DNA from: Helicobacter labetoulli
GTDB lineage: Bacteria > Campylobacterota > Campylobacteria > Campylobacterales > Helicobacteraceae
Assembly: GCF_003670275.1 (NCBI RefSeq)
Contig: NZ_QXJF01000017.1
Coordinates: 1 to 48,059, forward strand
Reading direction: 5' to 3'
Length of the DNA: 48,059 bases
Position numbers and translations under genes: made by a program
The notes under the pieces: generated by a model
What the model saw: the letters and a program-made list of their open reading frames with translations, nothing else
Databases searched by the model: none
Told to the model about the DNA's origin: nothing
Shown: positions 1-9,003 of the stretch, piece after piece
How the letters are laid out: each line of letters begins with the position of its first letter
Position numbering within the stretch: position 1 is the first letter of the stretch

Positions 1-58
1 AGATATAAGAGCCTATAACTAATCCAAAGACTGCTATTGCAAAAAATACTATCCACAT
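1..58 (-). CDS. Partial small membrane protein (N-terminus only)
   Basis: The minus strand has a good ribosome site (AAAGGAG) and an ATG at 58-56. The first residues, MWIVFFAIAVFGLVIGSYI, form a hydrophobic membrane segment and run off the left edge. No function can be assigned. The gene is driven by the conserved promoter at 97-125, so it belongs to the same class of small promoter-linked genes found at 32-45 kb. Confidence 0.6.
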   Translation of the reverse strand, partial: MWIVFFAIAVFGLVIGSYI

Positions 59-96
59 ATTTGGTTACTCCTTTGTTATTTAGAATTTATGTGGCA

Positions 97-125
97 ATTA
101 TAACAAATGCAGGGACTTGTTTCAA
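97..125 (-). promoter_or_regulatory. Conserved-type sigma70 promoter for the leftmost gene
   Basis: On the minus strand TTGAAA (125-120), a 17-bp spacer and TATAAT (102-97) precede the partial gene. Same architecture as the promoters of the 32-45 kb array. Confidence 0.7.
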
Positions 126-151
126 ATGGAGATTAAGGAGGGTTTTCTCTT

Positions 152-556
152 TTGATAGACTTATCTACCTATGGTGCTATTAGCTCTGGATATGCTATGG
201 GTATGGGTGCTGCTAGAGCGGCTAGCTCTAAAAATGCAGCTTCTGCTATATCTAGTGCTAATGCTTATATGGATAAACTAGGTTCATTTAACGCTAGTGG
301 TGGTTTAGGACAGCTTAGAGCTGATATGGCTTCAGCACATTCTGCATATATGAGCTCAATAGGCACAGCAGGTGAAGCTGCAGCTAAGAAAGCTTGGCTT
401 GGAGTACAAAGAAGCTATAATAGAGGACTAGCAACGCAGAATAGTTTGAGTAGGCAATACAATGCTTTAAGCCCACAAGCTAGAAAACATGTGGATAAAG
501 AGCTTGGTGGAGGTGCTGGAGGGGGAGTAACGGGAACATTTGGGGGAGGTCGATAA
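152..556 (+). CDS. Hypothetical Gly/Ala/Ser-rich protein
   Basis: 134 residues starting at TTG, chosen because AAGGAGG lies at 135-141 and no ATG is nearby. The N-terminal half is rich in small residues (GMGAARAASSKNAASAI), and the C-terminus is a glycine tract ending TGTFGGGR. There is no signal peptide and no clear membrane helix. I do not recognise a family; composition suggests a structural or low-complexity protein. It is transcribed divergently from the partial gene at the left edge. Confidence 0.6.
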   Translation: MIDLSTYGAISSGYAMGMGAARAASSKNAASAISSANAYMDKLGSFNASGGLGQLRADMASAHSAYMSSIGTAGEAAAKKAWLGVQRSYNRGLATQNSLSRQYNALSPQARKHVDKELGGGAGGGVTGTFGGGR

Positions 557-690
557 ACGCACAAATTTCTTCAGCCAATTATAATATATAAAATATTACA
601 ATCCGCTCCGTTTTTTACATATATATTTTTTAGGGAATAAAGAATGGTGGAAACATAAAGAAGGTAGGAATAGATGAGACCAAAAGGATA

Positions 691-1197
691 TTGCAACAGG
701 CTTTTATAACAAGTGCTAGTAGCGGGGTAGCAACCACTCAAGTGTTAGAGAATGAACTGAGTCGTTTAGGTTATGAACTCTCTTTTTTTGGAGAGAGTTG
801 TGATGTCATACATCTTTATAACATGTTTGGATACAAAGTAAATAGGAACCAAAATACCGTTTGTAGTGAGAAGAATCCTGTAGCTCTTGCCGATATGGCA
901 GAAAAATTACATCAAATATTTCTAGAATCAAAAGGTGGCAATGGGAAAAGTTTGCTAACGAATTTATTCGAAAAAGGGAAAGAGAGATTTAAAGAAATTG
1001 GTTTCAAAAGCCCTGAAACAACCTTGAATCAATACAGATTTCTCAATAGATTTGCTAATTATTTTGGAAGAGAATACTCAATCATCAATGAGGGAGAGAA
1101 CATCTTTTTAGAATTGCTTACCGAAACAACAAACAAGAAAATGATACAGTCCATTGATAAGACAAAAAACAGAATATCCGGATCTAGGCATACTTGA
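691..1197 (+). pseudogene. N-terminal part of a frameshifted DUF3825-type protein
   Basis: 168 residues from TTG 691. The frame is open from 634 without an ATG, while a ribosome site (AGGGA, 632-636) and an ATG at 644 lie in the neighbouring frame, so the true start may also be lost to a frameshift. The frame ends at 1197, overlapping the next open frame (1154-3226) by 44 bp. Removing one A from the A6 run at about 1163-1168 would join ...DKTK to TEYPDLGILDATLEK. I infer that both frames were one gene of about 840 residues. The N-terminal part has no domain I recognise. Confidence 0.6.
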
Positions 1198-3226
1198 TGC
1201 GACTCTAGAAAAATTAAATAATCATAAGAAGGAAATCAAAAGAATTTCTCACAAATCTAATCAATCACGACAATTAGAGAGAAAAATATATGCTCTTAAA
1301 GAAACTTTTCTGCAACAATTTTGGGACAAATACTCAAAAATAAGACAGCCTGTAAAATTATTAGAAATTAAACTAGAAGAGCAGGATAGAAAATTATTAA
1401 CGGCGCATATTAAGGATATTCAATTTTTGATTTTTGACAAGAAGAAGGAAGAGGTTCAACCCCACAATAGCTTTATCTCAAATATGTTTTATAGGATTTT
1501 TAAAGAGAAAGATCCACTTCTTATACCTGCACCAGTTATTGGCGAGAAGCATTATGGCACAAATAAAGACCAAAATCTAAAAACATATTTTGGGTTTCAA
1601 TGTCAGCAAAAAACTTTTTTGCAAATATTTGATGATATTTTTATGCAAAGAACGAATGATAGCTATATGTTAAGACTAGTTTTTGAAAAAAGAGCTAGGT
1701 TGCTAGAGTATTTTTGGGCTGGTTTTAACAAAGATTCCAATTTTAGGGAATTGGCAGAAATTGCAAAATATATAACAAAGAAAGAAAAAAAGACCAAAGC
1801 TTTAAGCGATTTAAAAAATGAATATGATGATATGCCTTACAGTTTTTTAAAAATAGAACAGCTTAGGATTTACTTGGATATAGAAAAAATCAAAGAAGAA
1901 ATTTCCAAATATATACCAAAAGATAGAAGTATAGAAAATCTTGATTTAGATACATTATCAAAAATTACAATAAATGGTCTAGGCATTGAAGAATATTTTG
2001 GAATACAAGTAGCTCATTTACTCAAAATCATCAAAATCAATAAAGAGACAAAAAAAACGCAAAAAGAGCAATCATCAAAAAAATCTATCAAACAAAACAC
2101 GCAAGATCATCAAATTGAACCGAAAAATCTAACCAAAAATGATATTTTTGAGCTCAACATGAAAATTAAAGATTTTATTCTAGATAATATAGGAAACAAA
2201 AATATCATAGGAGATACTGGATATGTATCTTTAGAAACACTAAAGGAAGAATGCTTTAAGAATGATTCTAGAATAACAGCACTGCAAGATATTATGGAAG
2301 TTATAGAAGCTGCCAAAAAAGAAGGGTATAGATATGGCGAAAAAACAGATGATGATGCTAAAGTGTATATACGACTATCAAATATTCTATTTTTTATTAT
2401 TGACCTAAAGGAAATATGGAGAAAAAAACCATTGCAATGGCTTTCTAAATTTATTAGCCATTATAAAATAGCGGATCACTTGTTAGAGGAAAGCTGGGAT
2501 AAGGAAGATAAAGATGGATTAACAAATGGAATATTATCGCGTTACATTAAGGAGTATTTTGACTGTGCTATTTATGGGGGATATTTAGAATATGATAGCA
2601 AATCGTTTGCAGATGCTAAAACAATTATTTTTAATACAGGACTTATTACCGAAAAATCTCAAGATGTATTTTTAATCCTCAAACGAACAAGCACTGACAA
2701 ACTCTTTGCTCTTAAACAATTTGTAGATGATGTTCATTTGCCCGATGGATTTATGGCAAGAGATATTTGTCATGTTAAATTTTTCTCAGTTATAAATGAT
2801 GCCATATTGCCGACAAAATTAGTTGAACTTGGAAAAACAGATTATGAGCACATCTTAGAAGAAAAAAGATTCGAGAGATTTCCAATAGAGATACAAGAGC
2901 TATATAAGGGGAGAAACTATGATTTTGAAAACAGATTGCGACAGGAAATAGAATTATCTCTTGCAAAATGCGAAAGAGATTGTAGATTTGCGATTCCCCA
3001 AATTTATTTTGGAGAAACAGCTTTCTTATTGCCCATTTATTTTAATGAACAAAAAGACAAAAGTAAGCCTGCTGTGCTTTGTGCGATGACAAAAATTAAA
3101 AAAAGAAAAAAAAGAAACGGAGGAGAAGAATATTACTACAAAATAAGAACTGTGCTTACACCACAGATGGCTTATGATAATGCGAGACTTATTACCAAGC
3201 CAGATAGTAGTTGGCTTAAATCATAA
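1154..3226 (+). CDS. DUF3825-domain protein, C-terminal part of a split gene
   Basis: 690 residues in the frame after the putative A-run frameshift. The C-terminal ~270 residues fit the DUF3825 family: a TGL motif, a basic/acidic middle, AFLLPIYF, and the closing signature LTPQMAYDNARLI before WLKS. DUF3825 domains are known next to OST-HTH/LOTUS or cold-shock RNA-binding domains. A weak winged-helix-like segment (GYVSLETLKEECF) lies at about residues 350-400, but I cannot confirm it. The middle is lysine-rich and helical. A PIN-domain remnant follows directly, consistent with an RNA-targeting locus. As it stands the TTG start at 1154 has no good ribosome site, so the product is probably not made from this start. 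Confidence 0.65.
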   Translation: MIRQKTEYPDLGILDATLEKLNNHKKEIKRISHKSNQSRQLERKIYALKETFLQQFWDKYSKIRQPVKLLEIKLEEQDRKLLTAHIKDIQFLIFDKKKEEVQPHNSFISNMFYRIFKEKDPLLIPAPVIGEKHYGTNKDQNLKTYFGFQCQQKTFLQIFDDIFMQRTNDSYMLRLVFEKRARLLEYFWAGFNKDSNFRELAEIAKYITKKEKKTKALSDLKNEYDDMPYSFLKIEQLRIYLDIEKIKEEISKYIPKDRSIENLDLDTLSKITINGLGIEEYFGIQVAHLLKIIKINKETKKTQKEQSSKKSIKQNTQDHQIEPKNLTKNDIFELNMKIKDFILDNIGNKNIIGDTGYVSLETLKEECFKNDSRITALQDIMEVIEAAKKEGYRYGEKTDDDAKVYIRLSNILFFIIDLKEIWRKKPLQWLSKFISHYKIADHLLEESWDKEDKDGLTNGILSRYIKEYFDCAIYGGYLEYDSKSFADAKTIIFNTGLITEKSQDVFLILKRTSTDKLFALKQFVDDVHLPDGFMARDICHVKFFSVINDAILPTKLVELGKTDYEHILEEKRFERFPIEIQELYKGRNYDFENRLRQEIELSLAKCERDCRFAIPQIYFGETAFLLPIYFNEQKDKSKPAVLCAMTKIKKRKKRNGGEEYYYKIRTVLTPQMAYDNARLITKPDSSWLKS

Positions 3227-3410
3227 TTTTCAAACAAAAAAATCTTGTGGGAAAACGACTGAATATGGTTCTGATAAAATCAGCTTTGATTATTTTTCCA
3301 CAAGAAGCGATATAGATTTCAACGATACTATCATTGCCGAGATAGTTAAAATAAATAAGACAAGGTTGCTTACAAACGATTCGGATATTAGAAAAATGGG
3401 AGGTGAATAA
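3210..3410 (+). pseudogene. PIN-domain remnant (C-terminal half)
   Basis: The frame ending at 3410 encodes SFDYFSTRSDIDFNDTIIAE followed by IVKINKTRLLTNDSDIRKMGG. An acidic-N-D patch, the segment DTIIAEIVK, and LLTNDSDIR are the pattern of the C-terminal half of VapC-type PIN ribonucleases. The N-terminal half with the first catalytic Asp is missing; upstream, the same DNA codes for the end of the DUF3825 protein in another frame. I read it as a truncated gene fused to the 3' end of its neighbour. Confidence 0.5.
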
Positions 3411-3448
3411 TCTACACCTAACAACCATTTATTGTTTTAATATAAGCC

Positions 3449-3898
3449 CTATATGATAACTCTTGCGATTCCCTGCTCGATCTCTTTGAGATTGATTGTC
3501 TTTAGTTTTCTGTATGTTGGATTCTGTGCTTCCTCCCTACTATCATCAGCCCACATAGAACTAATAATCGGTTTTGCTCCTTGTGTTTGGGCTACGATTT
3601 TTAACTCTCCACTCTCAATAAGTACGGCTTGTCTTTCTCTTCTTATCCCTTCATAAATAGGTTGATGGTTTAGCGTGAGTAAATTCAGAATATCATTTGG
3701 ATTCCTCAATCTCTCAATTACCTTTTCCTTACACGCCCTATCCCAAGCTCTCCAATATGCTTCATCACACTTCTTGTCCCAATCCTTTTTAGCTTGAGCA
3801 CTCCATTCACTATAAGGTGTATTGCCATCTGGAATATGATTTGGACCACTAAAACTTTGTCCTACTAAGTATCCCATTGCAAAATCTCCAAAACCCAT
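3449..3898 (-). CDS. Hypothetical protein, 149 residues
   Basis: Start ATG at 3898 is supported by AAAGGAG a few bases upstream and by a TTGAAT/TATAAT promoter at 3938-3967. The N-terminus (MGFGDFAMGYLVGQSFSG) is glycine-rich like small phage or plasmid proteins. The middle is Trp/Cys-rich and charged (KKCDEAYWRAWDRACKEK). No domain recognised, no signal peptide. Confidence 0.65.
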   Translation of the reverse strand: MGFGDFAMGYLVGQSFSGPNHIPDGNTPYSEWSAQAKKDWDKKCDEAYWRAWDRACKEKVIERLRNPNDILNLLTLNHQPIYEGIRRERQAVLIESGELKIVAQTQGAKPIISSMWADDSREEAQNPTYRKLKTINLKEIEQGIARVII

Positions 3899-3937
3899 AA
3901 TAAACTCCTTTCTATGTTTTTTATTTTATTTAGTGAG

Positions 3938-3967
3938 ATTATAGCAGAAAGAAGTATTTGGATTCAA
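3938..3967 (-). promoter_or_regulatory. Promoter of the 149-residue protein
   Basis: Minus strand TTGAAT (3967-3962), 18 bp, TATAAT (3943-3938). Variant of the promoter family seen throughout the window. Confidence 0.6.
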
Positions 3968-4005
3968 ATAGAAAAAAGATAGTGATATTTTTTTTGTTAG
4001 CCTAT

Positions 4006-7000
4006 TCACTTCAGTCTTTTTAATGCAATAGGCAATCTACTTGAAATGCTCCTATTATCCTGCGAATTTAAAATTATCTCTTGGACATCCTTGTCGCTTA
4101 ATTTGTTTAGTATATATTGAGCCTCTTTTTCATCTATGTAACGATGTTCTTTCTTGCCTAAAACAACCTCTGAAATATAGCTAATATGATTATCAAATAG
4201 TGGCACAGCTAAACTTCCCCAGTGAGTTCTAAGCGTTTTGACAAGACAAGGCGACAACCTTGTATTATCCCTAATAGCCACAAAACACTTGCCCCAAACA
4301 TAGCTTCCCATACGCAAAATTCCATAGTTTTCAGTGAAGGTCTGGATTCTTGCGTTGAATTTGCTACCATTGCCCAATTCATTGTCTATGTTTGATAGAT
4401 AACGAAAAATTAATGGGGCGCTCTTTGCCAACTTATCACTTGGTATAGGTTGCTTAGTATATGGCTCATAAGGCGTGATAGCATAGGAATTGCACCATTT
4501 TAAACCATTGTCTGTTAGCATAGGTGCTATTATGAATGGCTTGATATATACCAACTCTAATAGAATGCGAACATCTTTGTTCACAGACAGCCTATTGCCT
4601 ATTTTTTGATAGGGATTGAATATCCCAACATTCTTATTGTTGCCATCCAGTGCAACAAACTCTAATCTCATTTGATAGGGAACGCTCACACCCTTTCTAA
4701 ACTGATACTCAAATTTACCTGTCAATGATTGCAAATATTTGGCTCTATCAATACTATTAACTAGCAAAAAATTATTGTTTATCTCTGTTTTTAATTTTAC
4801 AGCAAAAAGATTCTTCTTGGTAAAGCCTTGTTTAGCATTGCTCCAGTCGCTATTGTGTGCTATATGCCCTATCTTTTTTAAATCAAGCATAGGCACTATA
4901 TTCTCATCAATATTTGGCTGTTTGCTTATTTTAAACGCACAAAAATCAATTCCAACCCCCTCAAAAATTTCTCCGCCATTACTAAAGTCTAAAAATTCGT
5001 TGAAATATAATTTTTCATCGCCATTTATAAGCAGTTTTCTAAAACCTTCAAACGACTTATTAAACAAAATTGATTTTGGCATTAAAAAACAAAACTTGCC
5101 ATTATCACCAAGCCATCTTTCGCAGCATTTATTGGCTATTAAAGCACAAATATTAAGATTGTTGCCTCCAACATTTTTGTCGCTTGAAAAAAGTCCTTCT
5201 AGTCTTATATTGTTTTTGACATTTTTTCTGTAATTTTCAGGCAACACAGACCATTGCACCCAAGCAGGATTACCAACAATATAATTAAATTTGTCGTATG
5301 TGGCAACTCTAAAATAGCCTCCAAATATTTTCAGCCATATTGAGTTTAAATCCTTCTTTTCAAACTCTATAAGTTCAAAAATGGCTTTTTCAAGCTGTTG
5401 AAGTAACTTTGGCGCATTTCTTGGTATGTATTTTTTTAGTATAGACAAGGCTTTTTTATCGTCTTTTTTAACAATTAGATTTTCTATCTTGTTGAGTTCC
5501 AATGTGAAATGTTCGCTCTTAACAAAATTCACAGGCAGCACCATTTCTATTTTTTCTACACCCAACTTATGTTGAAGTCCCGCCGTGAATAGTTTATATT
5601 CCAAACATTCAATCCCATCAAGAAATATCGTGTTTGGGGTGTAGAGGCTGTCTGCCAAATAGACAGGTATTTCATACTTTTTTGTGATCTCAAATGAACA
5701 CACCTTGAAGGCTTGAAGCAAAATGTTGGCTTTTGCCATAAGAATGGCAATAGGATTAATATCAACCCCCACAATTCCCTTGGCATATTCTTGAAAGTCT
5801 ATTTTTTTGTGATTTTTATCTTTATGCTTATAATTGTAAAAGACTGAAAGAAAGGTGCCACTGCCACAATTTGGGTCTATATATGTTTTCGAAGCATAGT
5901 CTGTTTCGCCATCGGTAGCACACATAAAGGTTCTTTCAGCAAGCCAATAAGGTGTGTAATATTCTCCAAAGCTGTGCCTTACGCATTTTGGGATAAAATT
6001 TTGATAAAGATCTCTAAAAATATCAAGCATTTTTAAATTGTTTGACAAATAAATGCTTTCATAAATAGATACCTTGAATATTATCTCCTGCAAAACAGCC
6101 TTGATTTCATCGTTAAATCTTTCTTTTATATACCAAGCAAAAAAATCGTTGTCCGTTAAATTTAAGACTCCTATACGCTCAAAAAATACACCTGTTTCTA
6201 CATAATTAAAAAAACTCTTTACCTCTTCCAAGCTGTCGCTCTTATAATATTTTTCAATATTAATTCTTGTATAGTTGTTTATTCTATTTTTAGGCATATC
6301 ATCCATAAATCTTATCAGCAATATTTTGATGATAATGCTTAAGGCTGTATGCAAGGCAAATAAAGCCTTGTATTCGTTAGAATCATCAATTAACACACCA
6401 AACATTTTAGCAAAAATATTTCGCCTATCTATAATGTCAATATGCTGTCCATTATCGTTTTCTGCAAGTCTAAATAGTTTTTCCCATTCAGTGAAAATGA
6501 GTTTCGTTCTGCTTGAAATATTTGTATCGTCTGATAAAATGCGAAAAAGGCATTTTGTGAGTTTTAAGGAAGCTCTGCCATAGATATTGTTGTTTTTGTC
6601 AATTATGCCAAAGTCGCTTGTCAGATTTTGGGCACTCATTTGACAAACACCATTACCAAAAAGTGTTTTTAGAAAAACATCAAAGCTTTCTGCCGTTAAT
6701 ATGCCGCCGTATTTCTCATTCTCTGTGATAGTGTCTTTCTCATCTTTTGTGTATATGAATAGCCTCACACCATCAAATAAAAATCCAAACATTTTGATTC
6801 CAAGATATTTTTCATCTTTAAGATAATTTTGTGCCTGTATTTTTTCTGTCTCAATATCTTTCTTTGACAGCAAATTGAACGCTTTGTATTCTATTATGGT
6901 GTTCCCATACAAAAAATCACTTTTGCCACCTATATGCCCATTGCTATGGTGCCTTTCGTGCTGAAATGGTTCGTATGTCTCGATGAATCCTAGATTCCTT

Positions 7001-7152
7001 AAAAGCAGATTCAATTCATTTTCAAAGATATAGCGCAGATCCTCTTCTGATTTAGCGTGTTTTAGGGGTGTATTTCGAGAGCAAATCTTTTGCTTGAACT
7101 GATTGTAAATGTCTAATTGCTCATTCGTAAGATTTTCAAAATCGTGTATCAT
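4006..7152 (-). CDS. Single-chain restriction-modification enzyme (type IIG-like, N6-adenine methylase plus nuclease)
   Basis: 1048 residues. The N-terminal ~170 residues carry a PD-(D/E)xK nuclease pattern: GGKSDFLYG then IIEYKAF (Asp, then E-x-K). The centre is an N6-adenine methyltransferase: motif I DPNCGSGTFLSVFYN, a GVDINPIAILMAKANI segment binding AdoMet, and catalytic motif IV NPAW in FNYIVGNPAWVQW (Ala in place of the usual second Pro). The C-terminal ~300 residues probably recognise the target sequence. One chain would both cut and methylate DNA, as in type IIG enzymes. There is no separate R, M or S gene next door. It has its own promoter and is transcribed away from the HEPN/SecB-like operon. 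The frame is intact. Confidence 0.85.
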   Translation of the reverse strand: MIHDFENLTNEQLDIYNQFKQKICSRNTPLKHAKSEEDLRYIFENELNLLLRNLGFIETYEPFQHERHHSNGHIGGKSDFLYGNTIIEYKAFNLLSKKDIETEKIQAQNYLKDEKYLGIKMFGFLFDGVRLFIYTKDEKDTITENEKYGGILTAESFDVFLKTLFGNGVCQMSAQNLTSDFGIIDKNNNIYGRASLKLTKCLFRILSDDTNISSRTKLIFTEWEKLFRLAENDNGQHIDIIDRRNIFAKMFGVLIDDSNEYKALFALHTALSIIIKILLIRFMDDMPKNRINNYTRINIEKYYKSDSLEEVKSFFNYVETGVFFERIGVLNLTDNDFFAWYIKERFNDEIKAVLQEIIFKVSIYESIYLSNNLKMLDIFRDLYQNFIPKCVRHSFGEYYTPYWLAERTFMCATDGETDYASKTYIDPNCGSGTFLSVFYNYKHKDKNHKKIDFQEYAKGIVGVDINPIAILMAKANILLQAFKVCSFEITKKYEIPVYLADSLYTPNTIFLDGIECLEYKLFTAGLQHKLGVEKIEMVLPVNFVKSEHFTLELNKIENLIVKKDDKKALSILKKYIPRNAPKLLQQLEKAIFELIEFEKKDLNSIWLKIFGGYFRVATYDKFNYIVGNPAWVQWSVLPENYRKNVKNNIRLEGLFSSDKNVGGNNLNICALIANKCCERWLGDNGKFCFLMPKSILFNKSFEGFRKLLINGDEKLYFNEFLDFSNGGEIFEGVGIDFCAFKISKQPNIDENIVPMLDLKKIGHIAHNSDWSNAKQGFTKKNLFAVKLKTEINNNFLLVNSIDRAKYLQSLTGKFEYQFRKGVSVPYQMRLEFVALDGNNKNVGIFNPYQKIGNRLSVNKDVRILLELVYIKPFIIAPMLTDNGLKWCNSYAITPYEPYTKQPIPSDKLAKSAPLIFRYLSNIDNELGNGSKFNARIQTFTENYGILRMGSYVWGKCFVAIRDNTRLSPCLVKTLRTHWGSLAVPLFDNHISYISEVVLGKKEHRYIDEKEAQYILNKLSDKDVQEIILNSQDNRSISSRLPIALKRLK

Positions 7153-7184
7153 TTTTGTTTGTTATTCCATAATTAAGTGGGCGG

Positions 7185-7214
7185 ATTATAGCAGAATCTG
7201 GAGTTTGGATTCAA
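7185..7214 (-). promoter_or_regulatory. Promoter of the restriction-modification gene
   Basis: Minus strand TTGAAT (7214-7209), 18 bp, TATAAT (7190-7185), close to the ATG at 7152. Almost the same as the promoter at 3938-3967. Confidence 0.65.
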
Positions 7215-7315
7215 ATGGGAAATACTAGTGTCAAAAGAATTAAGTTTGTTGTTATAGTAAAAGCGTTACAATGCGAGTTCTCAAGTTAAGAGTTTTAAGC
7301 CAGATGGAGAATAAG

Positions 7316-7774
7316 ATGACTTTAGGACACAAAGGTGATAGAAACCTAGAAATTGCTAGATTTATTGATTCTGATGATTTTAGAGAATTATCTGGCTTTC
7401 CCAAGCAGCATTTATGTTCCACAATCATTAACCGACTTTATTATGGAATATACCTTATTGGAAAGCAGAAGCTTTTAGAAAAAGATAGGAGCATCGATGC
7501 TAAAAAAAATTTATCGCATGGGACAGAGTATTCTATTAAAAACATAAACAATAACGAGGAAGCAAAAAAATCTTCGTTTTTGTGGGTTAGGCTCAAAGGT
7601 TTTTATTCTGACAGGAAAGGGTTGCAACTATGTCTTTTGGCAGTAAAACTACATGAGCTAAGGAATATTTACGATTATAACTGTGACTCTGAGCAGGAAA
7701 CGGCTCTCAAGGATTTGGCAGGTTGCAAGCAACAAGCCCAACTTTTAAGTAAAAGATTAAAGGAATTACAATGA
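7316..7774 (+). CDS. HEPN-like protein, first gene of a three-gene operon
   Basis: 152 residues from ATG 7316, chosen for GGAG six bases upstream; in-frame ATGs at 7271 and 7304 are possible. The central segment NRLYYGIYLIGKQKLL and the C-terminal KLHELRNIYDYN match the pattern of HEPN helical-bundle proteins, which often have R-x-YYa and LRN-x-x-DY motifs. The catalytic R-x4-6-H ribonuclease motif is not obvious, so a toxin activity is only a possibility. It overlaps the next gene by ATGA at 7771, showing translational coupling. With the SecB-like third gene, this suggests a toxin-antitoxin-chaperone arrangement in which this protein or the middle one is the toxin. Confidence 0.6.
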   Translation: MTLGHKGDRNLEIARFIDSDDFRELSGFPKQHLCSTIINRLYYGIYLIGKQKLLEKDRSIDAKKNLSHGTEYSIKNINNNEEAKKSSFLWVRLKGFYSDRKGLQLCLLAVKLHELRNIYDYNCDSEQETALKDLAGCKQQAQLLSKRLKELQ

Positions 7775-8232
7775 AGCACATTGATAAAATAAACAAAAAG
7801 GATCGGTCAAGAATAGATGCCTTTTTGGAAGCGTTAAAAAGACAAGGTATAAGAAACTATGAATTATATGAAAGTCCTTTACTCTATATTGTCTATGTAG
7901 AGGAAGAAATTTACTTTCAAATGGAAGAGAATATAGAGTCTCTTTCTCAAGCTATCAACGAAAGCAGTTGTGATTTAAGTAAGCCTATACTTTGTACTCC
8001 AGAAAGCTTTAAGGCTTCCTATGAGCAGAAAATAGAGATTGATCAATGGGTAACTTGGAATATAAGTATTCCAGAAAATCTTTTTTGGGGAGATAATATT
8101 CAATATGATTTTGATAATATTTCTGCGGTTATAGAAACAACCAGTCAAGATTATAAACATATTGAAAACAACTCTCATCACAACGAAACAATCTCAATTT
8201 TAATCAAGGATTCTTATGGGTATGCAGCCTAG
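7771..8232 (+). CDS. Unknown acidic protein between HEPN-like and SecB-like genes
   Basis: 153 residues beginning MKHIDKINKKDRSRIDAFLE. Rich in Asp, Glu and Asn, with no signal peptide or membrane helix; I do not recognise the fold. It overlaps the gene before it by 4 bp and the one after by 17 bp, so the three are made together. The position between a HEPN-like and a SecB-like gene makes it a candidate toxin or antitoxin whose folding depends on the chaperone; this is inference. Confidence 0.6.
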   Translation: MKHIDKINKKDRSRIDAFLEALKRQGIRNYELYESPLLYIVYVEEEIYFQMEENIESLSQAINESSCDLSKPILCTPESFKASYEQKIEIDQWVTWNISIPENLFWGDNIQYDFDNISAVIETTSQDYKHIENNSHHNETISILIKDSYGYAA

Positions 8233-8620
8233 TGGTGCTTTTAGAATATTGGGCATTCAAGTCAAACAATTTGATTTTAAACAGGTGGGAGAATTGTTAT
8301 CTTTAAAATATGCGAAGATCAAGCTTGGTTACTCCATAAAAGCTTGTGCCGAAAAAATTGACAACAATTATATTTTGGTGGTTTGGACAAATTTGACTGC
8401 CAAACAGAAAGAGAATGATGTTTTTTATATCAAATCCACCATTATGGGAAAAATTGCCGTTCAAGATGGTTTCCAGCAAGAGGCATTAAAAAATATGACA
8501 GCCATTATTTACTCTTATTTACGCCCATTAGTTGCGCAAATGACAACTATGTCCAAATTGCCTCCGATTGATTTGCCACCTGCTAATTTTGAGGACTTTG
8601 AAGTCGAGCTAAAAGAGTGA
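8216..8620 (+). CDS. SecB-like chaperone
   Basis: 134 residues from ATG 8216 (AAGGA at 8206-8210; ATG 8222 also possible). The C-terminal segment AIIYSYLRPLVAQMTTMSKL continuing PPIDLPPANFEDFE follows the SecB C-terminal signature (LFPYARE...FPxLxLxPxNFD). SecB-like proteins of this length on mobile elements are known as chaperones of toxin-antitoxin-chaperone modules, where they hold an unstable antitoxin. It is the last gene of the operon, and a perfect 9-bp hairpin follows. The host export SecB function is less likely given the tight coupling to two accessory genes. Confidence 0.65.
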   Translation: MGMQPSGAFRILGIQVKQFDFKQVGELLSLKYAKIKLGYSIKACAEKIDNNYILVVWTNLTAKQKENDVFYIKSTIMGKIAVQDGFQQEALKNMTAIIYSYLRPLVAQMTTMSKLPPIDLPPANFEDFEVELKE

Positions 8621-8624
8621 GATA

Positions 8625-8646
8625 TACTTACTTGCAGAAGTAAGTA
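8625..8646 (+). terminator. Hairpin after the SecB-like gene
   Basis: TACTTACTT (8625-8633), loop GCAG, AAGTAAGTA (8638-8646): a perfect 9-bp stem five bases after the stop codon, between convergent genes. No T-run follows, so it may stabilise the 3' end rather than terminate alone. Confidence 0.45.
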
Positions 8647-8695
8647 CTCCTGACTAAACGGACAGCTCTAGTTGTTTGTATCTTAGGGGAGTGTG

Positions 8696-8959
8696 TCACA
8701 CCATAATAAACACAGCAATAGCTGGAAACACGATGACCCCACCTATAGCATAGATAAATTGCATTATGTAGGCAACTTTATATTGTCTTAGGAACGACAA
8801 TTCTTCTTGCGTTAGATTTGTTTTAGATTTGTTTTTAAGAGAGGCAAATTCGGAAGCATTGGACTTAAGCCATATACCGATTCTGCGCAACCTAAAGCCA
8901 CAATAAAAAGTGAGTATGCCACATACTAACAGCCATAGAATAGGTATTGTTTGGTTCAT
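8696..8959 (-). CDS. Small two-helix membrane protein
   Basis: 87 residues starting MNQTIPILWLLVCGILTFYC, with a second hydrophobic helix near the C-terminus (YAIGGVIVFPAIAVFIMV). The short loop between them is Lys/Ser-rich. Start supported by GGAG eight bases upstream. It follows the Panacea pair on the same strand, with about 45 bp between, so it may be co-transcribed. No family recognised. Confidence 0.55.
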   Translation of the reverse strand: MNQTIPILWLLVCGILTFYCGFRLRRIGIWLKSNASEFASLKNKSKTNLTQEELSFLRQYKVAYIMQFIYAIGGVIVFPAIAVFIMV

Positions 8960-9003
8960 CTGGGTTGCTCCATTGTTTTATTATTTTTTCGCATAGAAAT
9001 GCC

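Noticed and set aside
4739-5233. 164-codon plus-strand frame inside the restriction-modification gene
   Set aside because: Antisense shadow of a convincing gene with conserved motifs.
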